Positions 1-8,038 of a stretch of DNA of 64,000 bases are shown piece after piece (within the stretch, counting starts at the first letter, position 1; the number at the start of each line of letters is the position of its first letter). Both the position numbers and the translations under genes were made by a program. The notes under the pieces are model-generated. The model did no database searches. It was not told where the DNA came from and worked only from the letters and a program-made list of their open reading frames with translations. Source of the stretch: CAWABB01 sp963780165 (GTDB lineage: Bacteria > Bacteroidota > Ignavibacteria > UBA10030 > UBA6906); contig CAWABB010000004.1 in NCBI GenBank assembly GCA_963780165.1, positions 186,001 to 250,000 of the forward strand, in the 5' to 3' direction.

Positions 1-1
1 C

Positions 2-346
2 GCGGCGGTGTACCGGGAGCAATTCCCGGTCGCGACTGTGGCCCCGGTGATCCTGGAGCTGGCTGACGCCAGCGAATCTGCCGCCCTGGAGCTCCTCCGT
101 TCAGCGGCGGCCCCGCTGGCCGACCAGGCTCGGGTAGTGCTCCGACGGCTCGGGCCGGATCCGCGGGTTGCCTTCATTGGCGGCCTGGTGTCTCACCGGA
201 CTTCATACTCCGACATACTTTCCCGGGCCCTGAAGGCCGTCGTTCCGGGACTTTCGATCATTTCGGCCACGCACACGCCCGTCGAAGGGGCACTGATGAT
301 GGCTCTTTCCAGGCTGACCGCCACACATGCAGGCCAGGCTCATTAA
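2..346 (+). CDS. BadF/BadG/BcrA/BcrD-type ATPase, N-acetylglucosamine kinase-like (C-terminal part)
   Basis: The reading frame is open to the left edge, so only the last ~115 residues are present and the true start lies outside the window. The segment RVAFIGGLVSHRTSYSDIL followed by THTPVEGALMMAL matches the C-terminal adenosine-binding and closing region of ASKHA-fold sugar kinases, in particular the NagK-type BadF/BadG family that phosphorylates N-acetylglucosamine or related amino sugars in the cytoplasm. The stop overlaps the start of the next gene by 20 bases, so the two are translationally coupled. That neighbour is a NagZ-like N-acetylglucosaminidase, which supports a role in amino-sugar or cell-wall recycling. 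The family is fairly sure; the exact substrate is inference. Confidence 0.7.
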   Translation, partial: AAVYREQFPVATVAPVILELADASESAALELLRSAAAPLADQARVVLRRLGPDPRVAFIGGLVSHRTSYSDILSRALKAVVPGLSIISATHTPVEGALMMALSRLTATHAGQAH

Positions 347-3251
347 TTCGGTTGTGATGCTTGCGATCGGAGCCGTTGCGCTCCTGTTGTTCCGCTCGTG
401 CTCCTCTTCGGAAGCCTTCGAGTCTCCCCTGCTTGCCCCAGCCGTCACCCCGGCTGCGGGGCGGCTCGGCCAGGAGGACTGGGTCGACAGCGTGCTCTCC
501 ACGATGACGCTCGAGGAAAAGGTCGGCCAGCTGTTCATGGTGGCGGCCACGGGGCACTACACCGCCGCCGACGGGGAAGAGTTCGTGCAGATGCGATCGC
601 TGGTCAGGGACCGCTGCATCGGGGGGATCATGCTGTCGCAGAGCGACGTGTATGAAGCAGCCGTGATGCTGAACGCGCTCCAGGCCGAGGCGCGAGTCCC
701 GCTGCTGGTCAGCGGAGATTTCGAGCGCGGCATGGCCCTTCGTGTCAGGCGATCGACGGTGTTTCCGGACGCGATGGCGATCGCCGCCACCCGGGATCCC
801 GATCTCGCCTTCCGCGCGGGGCAGGCTACTGCGCGGGAGGCGCGCGCGATCGGGGTGCACCAGAACTTCGCCCCCGTCGCGGACATCAACACCAACCCGC
901 TCAACCCGGTCATCAATACGCGATCGTTCAGTGACAACGGCTGGCTGGTCGGCGTCATGGTGAGCGCGTACCTGCGCGGAACGAACGACGGCGGGGTCAT
1001 ATCGACCGTCAAGCATTTTCCCGGTCATGGCGACACGAGAACGGATTCCCACCTGGACCTTCCGGTCATTCCGTTCAACCGGGCGCGCCTGGACACGATG
1101 GAGCTGGCTCCGTTTCGCGGGGCCATCCAGGCCGGGGTGAAGTCGGTCATGGTGGCGCATCTGGCGGTTCCCGCGATCGGCGGTTCTTCAAGAACGCCGA
1201 CATCCCTCCTTCCCGAGGCGATCGACACGCTTCTCCGCCGTGATCTCGGATTCAAAGGGCTGGTGGTGACGGATGCCATGGAGATGCGCGGTGTTATGCG
1301 CGGATATTCGACCGCGCTCAGTTCGGTCATGGCTGTCAAGGCCGGGGCGGATGTCGTCCTGATGCCTGCGGATGAGGAAACCGCCTACGCGGCTGTCATG
1401 AGGGCTGTGCGGTCCGGAGAGATCCCCGTGCAACGGTTGGACGAGTCCGTACGCCGCATCCTCGCGGCGAAATACTGGGTCGGGCTCGACCAGCAGCGGA
1501 CGGTGCCGCTGGACAGCATTCCGTCGCGCGTCGCGACGCGGGAGCATCGCGCACTCGCCCGCGATATCGCCCGGCGCGCCATCACGCTCATGCGGAACGA
1601 AGATCAGGTCCTGCCTCTCGTCGAGGGCATCGACGGCCGCGTGGCGGTGTTCGTCCTGACCGATTCAGAAGACAACCGGACGGATATCAATCGTCCCGGG
1701 CCTCGGTACACTACCGAGGCTCCCGGCGCGTATTTTGTACAGCAACTTCAGAGGCGCATCGGCGCGGTGCAGACGCGTCGCCTCACCTCATCGAGCAGCA
1801 GGGGGGACCTCGAAGCGGCCATGGCACAGGCGAAAGCCAGCCGGCTCGTCATCATACCTGTCACTCTCAAAATGCGCACCACGTCGGACCGCGTCACGCT
1901 CCCCGAGAACCTCGAGGGTTTCCTCGTGGATCTCGCGAACGTGAAGACTCCGGTCGTCGCGGTGTTGTTCGGAAACCCGTACGCCCTGCCATCCTTCGAT
2001 GCGTTCCCCGCGGTCCTCTGTGCCTACGACGATGCCGAACCGTTGATGGAAGCTGCCGTCGAAGCGCTCATGGGCGAGATCGACATCAGGGGAAAGCTGC
2101 CCGTACGCGTATCGGACCAGTACGCCATGGGGGCCGGCATCCCGCTCCAGCAGTCGGTTCTCCGTCTTGCTGACCGGTCGACGACGGAGCGAGATGCGGA
2201 GGCATTCCGAGCGGTCGATGAAATCGTGCGCACGGCCATCGCGGATTCCGCATTCCCTGCGGCGCAGGTCGCCGTGGTGCACCGGAGCGCGCTCGTCTAC
2301 AACAAGGCCTTCGGGACATATACATATGAGCCGGCATCGCGCGACATCGACGTGACGACGATGTTCGATCTCGCATCGCTCAGCAAGGTCATCGGCACGA
2401 CGACAGCCGTGATGAAGCTGTACGATGAGGGGCGGATCGGGCTCGACGACCCTGTGTCGCGATACCTCCCCGCGTTCGCGGAAGGGGAGAAGGCCGCAAT
2501 CACGATTCGGCATGTGCTGACGCACAGGGCGGGGTTCCCGCCGTTCCGCCGGTTCTGGACGTTCTGTGCGACTCCTGCGGCGATGATCGACTCGGCGTTC
2601 GCGACGCCGCTTGTCTCGTCGCCGGGCGACTCGACGATCTACAGCGACATCGGGTTCATCACGCTCGGCAAAGTCGTCGAAGCCGTCAGCGGGACGACCC
2701 TTGACGCATTCCTGCAGAAGGAGTTCTTCGGCCCGCTCGACCTCCGGAGCACGATGTACAATCCGCCGTCGTTGCTGGTCGACCGCATCGCGCCCACGGA
2801 GGTGGACACCTCCTGGAGGAAGCGGCTGGTCCGCGGTGAAGTGCACGACGAGAATGCGTACTTCCTCGGCGGAGTGTCGGGCCATGCAGGGCTCTTCTCA
2901 ACGTCGAAGGACCTCGCCGTGCTCATGACAATGATCATGCAGCAGGGGACGTACGGCGGCCGGCGCTACCTGGGTGAGGCGACGATTGAGCTTTTCACGC
3001 GCAATCCCGCGCCCGGGACCAGATTGCTCGGCTGGGACGTGAAGTCGCCGAGCGGCTCGTCGGCCGGGTCGCTGTTCGGCCCGTCGTCATTCGGCCACAC
3101 AGGCTTCACGGGCACGTCTATATGGGTGGATCCGGACCGCGAGCTGTGCGTCATCCTTTTGACGAACCGCGTCCATCCGACCCGGGCGAACACGAAGATC
3201 TCCGGCGTGCGGCCGGCCGTGCATGACGCCGTCGTGCGCGCGATTCAGTGA
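327..3251 (+). CDS. GH3 beta-N-acetylhexosaminidase (NagZ-like) fused to a serine beta-lactamase-like domain
   Basis: 974 residues with a hydrophobic N-terminal export segment (residues ~8-22). Residues ~50-390 are a GH3 catalytic domain: KHFPGHGDTRTDSH at 229-242 is the NagZ signature carrying the His/Asp general acid pair, and Asp316 in VVTDAMEM is the predicted nucleophile. Residues ~395-610 are the second GH3 alpha/beta domain. Residues ~640-970 are a class C beta-lactamase/penicillin-binding-like domain with S684-L-S-K687, Y772-S-D and H924-T-G, so all three active-site motifs are present. The known role of NagZ is removal of GlcNAc from muropeptides. The fused serine hydrolase suggests periplasmic processing of peptidoglycan fragments or an esterase/amidase step. 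Similar GH3-beta-lactamase fusions are known in Bacteroidota. Confidence 0.9.
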   Translation: MQARLINSVVMLAIGAVALLLFRSCSSSEAFESPLLAPAVTPAAGRLGQEDWVDSVLSTMTLEEKVGQLFMVAATGHYTAADGEEFVQMRSLVRDRCIGGIMLSQSDVYEAAVMLNALQAEARVPLLVSGDFERGMALRVRRSTVFPDAMAIAATRDPDLAFRAGQATAREARAIGVHQNFAPVADINTNPLNPVINTRSFSDNGWLVGVMVSAYLRGTNDGGVISTVKHFPGHGDTRTDSHLDLPVIPFNRARLDTMELAPFRGAIQAGVKSVMVAHLAVPAIGGSSRTPTSLLPEAIDTLLRRDLGFKGLVVTDAMEMRGVMRGYSTALSSVMAVKAGADVVLMPADEETAYAAVMRAVRSGEIPVQRLDESVRRILAAKYWVGLDQQRTVPLDSIPSRVATREHRALARDIARRAITLMRNEDQVLPLVEGIDGRVAVFVLTDSEDNRTDINRPGPRYTTEAPGAYFVQQLQRRIGAVQTRRLTSSSSRGDLEAAMAQAKASRLVIIPVTLKMRTTSDRVTLPENLEGFLVDLANVKTPVVAVLFGNPYALPSFDAFPAVLCAYDDAEPLMEAAVEALMGEIDIRGKLPVRVSDQYAMGAGIPLQQSVLRLADRSTTERDAEAFRAVDEIVRTAIADSAFPAAQVAVVHRSALVYNKAFGTYTYEPASRDIDVTTMFDLASLSKVIGTTTAVMKLYDEGRIGLDDPVSRYLPAFAEGEKAAITIRHVLTHRAGFPPFRRFWTFCATPAAMIDSAFATPLVSSPGDSTIYSDIGFITLGKVVEAVSGTTLDAFLQKEFFGPLDLRSTMYNPPSLLVDRIAPTEVDTSWRKRLVRGEVHDENAYFLGGVSGHAGLFSTSKDLAVLMTMIMQQGTYGGRRYLGEATIELFTRNPAPGTRLLGWDVKSPSGSSAGSLFGPSSFGHTGFTGTSIWVDPDRELCVILLTNRVHPTRANTKISGVRPAVHDAVVRAIQ

Positions 3252-3271
3252 CACCAGTGACAGGAGCGTCC

Positions 3272-3766
3272 ATGAGTACCGCCAAATGTGAGCGATGTTC
3301 GTCGGAGATCTCTGATCTTGATGAGTTCTGTCCCGTGTGCGGCGCGCTCCTCGAGGGATCGTTTTCTTGCACGCTGCATCCCGATCGGCTTGCAAGCGGG
3401 GCGTGCGTCATCTGCGGCTCCGCGTATTGCGGCGGCTGCGGACACTGGACAGGCGGCGTGTTTCTCTGCAACGAGCACCGGCAATTCGAAGTGCGGCAGA
3501 GGCATGTCCAGCTTATCGCCTCTCGGAGCAGGGGTCAGATCCTCGATGCGATCGGAGCGCTCAAAAGTGCGAACCTGCGCGCCCAGCTCTGGTCGCCTGC
3601 CGGCCAGAAGATGTCCGTCCAGGCTCTCGAGGAGGGGATGTCGCCCGGAGATGACCTTTTGGTGATGGTCCCACTTCCCGAGGCACTGATCGCTCTGGAC
3701 GTGCTGAGGGAGCATGGTCTCCTTGAGGCTGGGGGAGACTACGGCAGAGATCTGACCGACAGCTAA
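3272..3766 (+). CDS. Zinc-ribbon/B-box protein with DUF2007-like tail
   Basis: 164 residues. ATG 3272 is chosen over the GTG at 3248 because AGGAG lies at 3262-3266 with a 5-base gap. The N-terminus is a zinc ribbon (C6, C9, C20, C23), followed by a Cys/His-rich B-box-like finger (residues ~30-68: CTLHP, CVICG, CGGCG, LCNEH). The C-terminal ~75 residues (about 80-155) resemble the DUF2007 alpha/beta signalling-type domain, with alternating helix and strand and an LLVMVPLPEAL strand. There is no signal peptide or membrane segment, so it is probably cytoplasmic. It sits 20 bases after the GH3 gene, likely in the same transcript. Function unknown; a metal-binding adaptor role is a guess. Confidence 0.6.
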   Translation: MSTAKCERCSSEISDLDEFCPVCGALLEGSFSCTLHPDRLASGACVICGSAYCGGCGHWTGGVFLCNEHRQFEVRQRHVQLIASRSRGQILDAIGALKSANLRAQLWSPAGQKMSVQALEEGMSPGDDLLVMVPLPEALIALDVLREHGLLEAGGDYGRDLTDS

Positions 3767-4077
3767 ACGGGTGTCTCAGGACCCCCGCCCCTCGATACAA
3801 TCCGCCCTGCGTTACCCATGTCTCGCCATAGGTGCAAGTCGGGAGTCCGGCTCCCCGGTTACTCTCCCGCTGAGCGGCATATGCTTCTCGGCACTTTTGC
3901 TCAATTTACAGTCTCACCAGCGGTCAAAAGCACACGCGCCGGACCTCGTGCGGTGCATCCTCGCGTCTGCGCGTCGGGTTGGCGCACAATCTGACACCTC
4001 TCCTCGCTCCTCGCATGGCATGCGCTTTGCGCATTACCTTCCCGGCGAAAACCCAAGAAACGACCGACGGACCAGCT
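3767..4077. other. Intergenic gap, no gene recognised
   Basis: About 310 bases with no supported coding frame; the frames open here lack family resemblance and a ribosome site. A short GGGAG-TCCGG-CTCCC inverted repeat lies near 3841-3855. No tRNA, riboswitch or clear promoter was recognised. Confidence 0.5.
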
Positions 4078-5250
4078 ATGAGCGAGAGCGATCATAGGTT
4101 GTTGCGACATACCGGACGTGTCACAGGCATCAGCGAAACAGCCTACCTCGGGCACTACCACCCGGTGCGTTCCGGTCACCAGGAACGCGTGTCGGCGTCC
4201 CTGCGCAAGTTCATCGAGGGCACGGAGCCCCACCTGTCGAGGTGGATCGAGCTTGCCGCCCCCCGCGTTGCCGCGGAGCAGTCCTTCGACCTGATTGTGC
4301 GGGTCCTGCGCCACGATGAAATCGCGTCCGACGGCAGCGCTCCGCTGGACAAGCTGTGCGACGCGATCGCAGTGGCAAGCGGCAAGCCGTACGTCCCGCA
4401 TCGTCTCAAGAAGAAGCATGCCACGAAGCCTCTCGAGGAACTGGTGGGGAAAGCCGCCCGCGCTGCCGAGATGGACGGCGTACTCCAGTTTGACGGCTCA
4501 TCCATCAGGGACGAGGCACGCATTCTTGTCGTCGATTCGCTGCTCTGGACCGGAGCGACGGTGGAAGCCGTGGCGCGTGCAATCCATGGGTCGCTTCCCC
4601 GGGCGGCAGTGGTCGCATTCGTCCTAACGCGGGCCGACTCGACATCGAACAACTGCCATCTGAACGCGGACTACTTTGAGGGAACGTCGACCGACCCGGC
4701 CGGCGCTCCTGCCACGCCCAGGAAAGGGCCTTCCCTCGCGAAGAAGGCGAAGGACGCCCGACCCATCCCGGCGGAGATCAAGGCGCAGGATGCGGCACCT
4801 GTTCCGGCGCGACGGTCGCGGATCTCCACGTCAACACTCCTCATCGGCGGGATGGCGCTGGTGTTCCTGATCATCGGCGCTCTGGTCCCGTTGCGGTCCA
4901 GCAAGAAGCCCCCCGATATGCCCGATCCGCTCGTCGAGCCCTTCGAGAGCGGCCCGGCGGACAAGGCCGAGGCGCCGCCCCCGCCCCCCGCGGCCCATCC
5001 TGTCCGCGCCGACGAACCGGCGTATCCGCAGGGCGTCGTTATCGTTCCTGACGCAGGCCTGCGGCAGTCCGCATCGTTGGATGCCCGCATGGTCGCCAAA
5101 GCGACCCTCCGGAATGGCGAGCAGGTGAGCATCGTGAAGAAGCAGAAGCCGGACTTCGGCCCGAGCTGGGTGCAGGTCAAGACGAAGTCGGGGAAGGTCG
5201 GCTGGGTCTTCGCGTCGGTTGTCCAGGAAAGGAAGGCCCGTAGAAAATAG
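4078..5250 (+). CDS. ComF-like phosphoribosyltransferase domain, membrane segment and C-terminal SH3b domain
   Basis: 390 residues from ATG 4078; an in-frame ATG at 3979 only adds low-complexity sequence. Residues ~1-195 resemble a ComF/amidophosphoribosyltransferase-type domain ending in the PRPP-loop-like VDSLLWTGAT (152-161) and a following helix-strand. The usual second acidic residue of the loop is Ser here, so catalysis is uncertain. A Pro/Ala/Lys-rich linker leads to a single membrane helix at ~253-273, then a Pro-rich stretch and a bacterial SH3 domain (~320-385; VVIVPDAGLRQSAS, GWVFASVV). The predicted topology is cytoplasmic PRTase and periplasmic SH3b. The combination is unusual. 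The SH3b part is well supported, the PRTase assignment moderately. Confidence 0.55.
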   Translation: MSESDHRLLRHTGRVTGISETAYLGHYHPVRSGHQERVSASLRKFIEGTEPHLSRWIELAAPRVAAEQSFDLIVRVLRHDEIASDGSAPLDKLCDAIAVASGKPYVPHRLKKKHATKPLEELVGKAARAAEMDGVLQFDGSSIRDEARILVVDSLLWTGATVEAVARAIHGSLPRAAVVAFVLTRADSTSNNCHLNADYFEGTSTDPAGAPATPRKGPSLAKKAKDARPIPAEIKAQDAAPVPARRSRISTSTLLIGGMALVFLIIGALVPLRSSKKPPDMPDPLVEPFESGPADKAEAPPPPPAAHPVRADEPAYPQGVVIVPDAGLRQSASLDARMVAKATLRNGEQVSIVKKQKPDFGPSWVQVKTKSGKVGWVFASVVQERKARRK

Positions 5251-5278
5251 ATACGCGATTCTGTCCCTGCGTCACTGC

Positions 5279-5314
5279 CACGAATCCCGGTTGCCGCCTG
5301 CGCCGGGATTCGTG
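5279..5314 (+). terminator. Perfect 12-bp stem-loop terminator
   Basis: CACGAATCCCGG (5279-5290) pairs perfectly with CCGGGATTCGTG (5303-5314) around a 12-base loop, 28 bases after the preceding stop. Only a weak U-rich tail (CTTCT) follows, so it may act as a terminator or an mRNA-stabilising 3' hairpin. Confidence 0.7.
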
Positions 5315-5382
5315 CTTCTGACCCGCGCGCGGCGCGGGCCTTGCACACCTGAAGAACTTTCTTAATATTCAAGGGATCGTTC

Positions 5383-6534
5383 ATGCGCATCGTCGTCGAC
5401 TCGAAAAACAGCTTCGTCCAGGAGACGTTCCTGCAGCTCGGCCGGGTTGACGTCCTGCCCACCGAGGCCATCACGCGCGAGGCGCTTCGCGATGCCGATG
5501 CGGTCATCGTACGCTCCGAAACGCGCGTTGATGCGCGGCTTCTGGAAGGCACGAGGGTCAGGTTTGTCGGCACGGCGACGATTGGCGTGGATCACCTCGA
5601 CACCGCATATCTCGTCGACCGCGGGATCGCCTACGCCAACGCCCCGGGAAGCAATGCGGAGTCTGTCGCGCAGTACGTTGCCGCAGCGCTCCTCGTGCTG
5701 ACATCAGGAAGGAAGGCCGGCCCGGCCGGAGTGACCATCGGGGTTGTCGGCGTCGGGAATGTCGGAAGCAGGGTGGCGCGTGTGGCGACAGGCCTCGGCA
5801 TGCGGGTGCTCCTGAACGATCCCCCGCTCCAGCATCTGACCGGCGATAGGCGGTTCGTGCCGCTCGATTCCTTGATGAACGCCGACATCGTGAGTCTCCA
5901 TGTCCCGCTGACGCACGTGGGTGCGGACGCCACATACCATTGCTTTGACGAGGAACGACTGGCCGCGATGAAGCGCGGAAGCGTGCTCATCAATACCGCC
6001 CGAGGCGCTGTGGTCGAGACCCAGGCCCTGAAGCGTTCCCTTCGGGACGGGCACCTCGCCGCGGCCGTGATCGACGTGTGGGAGCATGAACCCACGGTGG
6101 ACGTGGAACTGCTCGGGCTTGCGCGCATCGCGACGCCGCACATCGCTGGATACTCCCTTGACGGGAAGTTGAACGCCGCGCGGATCATCTTTGAGGCGTT
6201 GCGCGCGCATGTCGGCTCCGATGCTCCCTGGAAATCTCCCGCGTCGCTGCCGCCTCCGGCCGCGGCGGAGATCGACACGCGCGAATGCACTGCCGGCGGC
6301 TCTGTCCTGCTGGATGACGTGGTCCGCCGCTGCTACGACATCAGGCGGGACAGCGACGACCTCCAGCGATCCCTGCTGATACCGCACGCCGAACGCGCAC
6401 ACCGGTTCCGCGCCCTTCGCGCGGACTATCCCGTGCGCCGCGAATTCGGCGCGACGGCCGTTCTCGTTTCAAAGAAGCGTCGGGCGTATGCCGCCTCCTT
6501 CGCATCTCTCGGGTTCACGGTGCAGGAAGCCTGA
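5383..6534 (+). CDS. pdxB: Erythronate-4-phosphate dehydrogenase
   Basis: 383 residues, close to the ~380 usual for PdxB. It oxidises 4-phospho-D-erythronate with NAD in the DXP-dependent pyridoxal 5'-phosphate pathway in the cytoplasm. The Rossmann loop GVVGVGNVGS is at ~120-129. The D-2-hydroxyacid dehydrogenase catalytic triad is R207 (NTARG), E236 (WEHEP) and H253 (PHIAGYSLDGK). The HIAGYSLDGK signature separates PdxB from SerA and other family members. The ~90-residue C-terminus matches the PdxB dimerisation domain. The start is ATG 5383 after AAGGGAT. It shares an ATGA overlap with the downstream phosphatase, indicating co-translation. Confidence 0.92.
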   Translation: MRIVVDSKNSFVQETFLQLGRVDVLPTEAITREALRDADAVIVRSETRVDARLLEGTRVRFVGTATIGVDHLDTAYLVDRGIAYANAPGSNAESVAQYVAAALLVLTSGRKAGPAGVTIGVVGVGNVGSRVARVATGLGMRVLLNDPPLQHLTGDRRFVPLDSLMNADIVSLHVPLTHVGADATYHCFDEERLAAMKRGSVLINTARGAVVETQALKRSLRDGHLAAAVIDVWEHEPTVDVELLGLARIATPHIAGYSLDGKLNAARIIFEALRAHVGSDAPWKSPASLPPPAAAEIDTRECTAGGSVLLDDVVRRCYDIRRDSDDLQRSLLIPHAERAHRFRALRADYPVRREFGATAVLVSKKRRAYAASFASLGFTVQEA

Positions 6535-7181
6535 TGGTCCGGGCCGTCATATTCGATCTCGACGGAACGCTCCTCGACACGCTCGAGGACATCGGGCTCG
6601 CCGCGAACCGCGTGCTCTCATCCAACGGCTTTCCCGAACATCCTCTGGCTTCGTATAAGTACTTCGTGGGCGACGGCGCCGCGGTCCTCTTCCAGCGGGC
6701 ATTGCCGGACGGGCTCGGCCGTGGCGACACGTTGGAGCGTTGCCTTCGTCAGTTCCGCGACGATTACGGACGGGCATGGAACGTCGCCACGAAACCGTAC
6801 CCGGGCGTCCCGGATCTTCTCCATGGTCTCGCAGGACGCGGGATACGCATGTCCGTCTTCTCCAACAAACCGCACGCGATCACCGAGGCATGCGTCGACG
6901 GTCTCCTCGGCGACTGGGCATTCGATGTGGTTCTCGGACACAAGGATGGCGCGCCGAAGAAACCCGATCCCTCGGGCGCGCTCGCGATCGCTGTCCGGAC
7001 GGGCGTTCGGCCGGACGAGTTCTTGTATCTTGGCGATACGGGAACGGACATGGATACAGCGCAGCGGGCGGGCATGCGCCCGATCGGAGCCCTCTGGGGA
7101 TTCAGGACACGCGAGGAGCTGGAGGCGCACGGTGCTGAGCACCTGCTTCAGCATCCCACCGAGCTCATCGACCTCCTCTGA
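6534..7181 (+). CDS. HAD-family phosphatase, phosphoglycolate phosphatase-like
   Basis: 215 residues. The HAD motifs are clear: motif I DLDGTLLDT near the N-terminus with the nucleophile and acid/base Asp pair, motif II SNK at ~105 (FSNKPHA), the motif III lysine in KKPDPSG, and motif IV LGDTGTDMDTA. A helical C1 cap follows motif I, as in Gph and PGMB-type enzymes. Its start overlaps the pdxB stop by one base. Annotation as phosphoglycolate phosphatase is a family default; given the coupling to pdxB, a phosphatase role in vitamin B6 metabolism or in metabolite repair is possible. Substrate uncertain. Confidence 0.85.
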   Translation: MVRAVIFDLDGTLLDTLEDIGLAANRVLSSNGFPEHPLASYKYFVGDGAAVLFQRALPDGLGRGDTLERCLRQFRDDYGRAWNVATKPYPGVPDLLHGLAGRGIRMSVFSNKPHAITEACVDGLLGDWAFDVVLGHKDGAPKKPDPSGALAIAVRTGVRPDEFLYLGDTGTDMDTAQRAGMRPIGALWGFRTREELEAHGAEHLLQHPTELIDLL

Positions 7182-7190
7182 CCGGGCGCG

Positions 7191-7940
7191 ATGGACGGCC
7201 TCTTTCTGTACCTGCTTCTCCCGCTCATCGCATGTGCCGCGTTCTTCCTCAAGGCCGTGAGCGGGTTCGGTCCGGCGCTCGTCGTCGTCGCTCTCGGCTC
7301 GCTCATACTTCCTCCGCATCTCGTCGTGGCCATGAGCGCGCTGTTGGATGCGGTGGCGGGCCTGATCCTGTTCGCAATGGATCCGGAGACAAAGGGCCGG
7401 CGGTTCTGGATCCCTCCGGCGATCGCGATCGTCGCCGGTTCCATTGTCGGAGGGGTCCTTCTCTCGGTGGTCGATCCCGCGATCTTCAAGACCCTTCTTG
7501 GCGTGTCAATCCTGATTCTCGGCCTCTGGTTTGGAGTGGTCAGGGGACGCAGGAACGGGGTGGGATTGTCGGGTGCACTTCCTGCGCGTGCCACGGGACC
7601 GGACGTGATTGCGGCGGGCCTTGGCGGTGTCATGGGCGGATTCCTGGGGATCAGCGGGCCTCCGATACTGTGGCACTTCGGAAGGAAACTGGGCAAAGAG
7701 CCGCTGAGAGCCATCCTGATTCCGATATTCCTTGCTGCGGCGATCGCCCGGGTCGCCACCTACGTCGGGACTGGCGTGATCACCCGCCAGGTCCTGCTCG
7801 CGTTTGCGGTTGCCCTCCCCGGGCTCATCGTCGGCATCGTTGTCGGCAATCGCGCCTTCGTACGGATCTCCGAGCAAGCGTTCGGCCGCATCATTGGTGC
7901 ACTTCTCTTCCTGGTCGGCATCCGGCTCCTCCTCCCGTAG
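7191..7940 (+). CDS. TauE/SafE-family membrane transporter
   Basis: 249 residues with about eight hydrophobic segments and the duplicated four-helix layout of the TauE/SafE (DUF81) family. The first repeat has FLKAVSGFGPALVVVALGS and the second GGVMGGFLGISGPPI, the paired Gly/Pro-rich re-entrant motifs of the family. Members export or import sulfite, sulfoacetate or other organic anions across the inner membrane. It begins 9 bases after the HAD gene and probably shares its transcript. The substrate cannot be read from sequence. Confidence 0.85.
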   Translation: MDGLFLYLLLPLIACAAFFLKAVSGFGPALVVVALGSLILPPHLVVAMSALLDAVAGLILFAMDPETKGRRFWIPPAIAIVAGSIVGGVLLSVVDPAIFKTLLGVSILILGLWFGVVRGRRNGVGLSGALPARATGPDVIAAGLGGVMGGFLGISGPPILWHFGRKLGKEPLRAILIPIFLAAAIARVATYVGTGVITRQVLLAFAVALPGLIVGIVVGNRAFVRISEQAFGRIIGALLFLVGIRLLLP

Positions 7941-8038
7941 GACGGCGCCCGGTGCGTCGGGCGTTGCGCCAATTACCGATTCCTGCGTACATTATAACCT
8001 ATTCTCAGCGCCGAGTTTCTTCGCGTGGAGGGAGGTCC

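Noticed and set aside
3771..4097. 108-residue plus-strand frame after the zinc-ribbon gene
   Set aside because: No domain, ribosome site or codon bias; it overlaps the start of the next gene in another frame.
7964..7998. TTGCGC and TATAAC as a promoter before the L,D-transpeptidase-like gene
   Set aside because: The spacer is 23 bases, too long for a sigma70 promoter.
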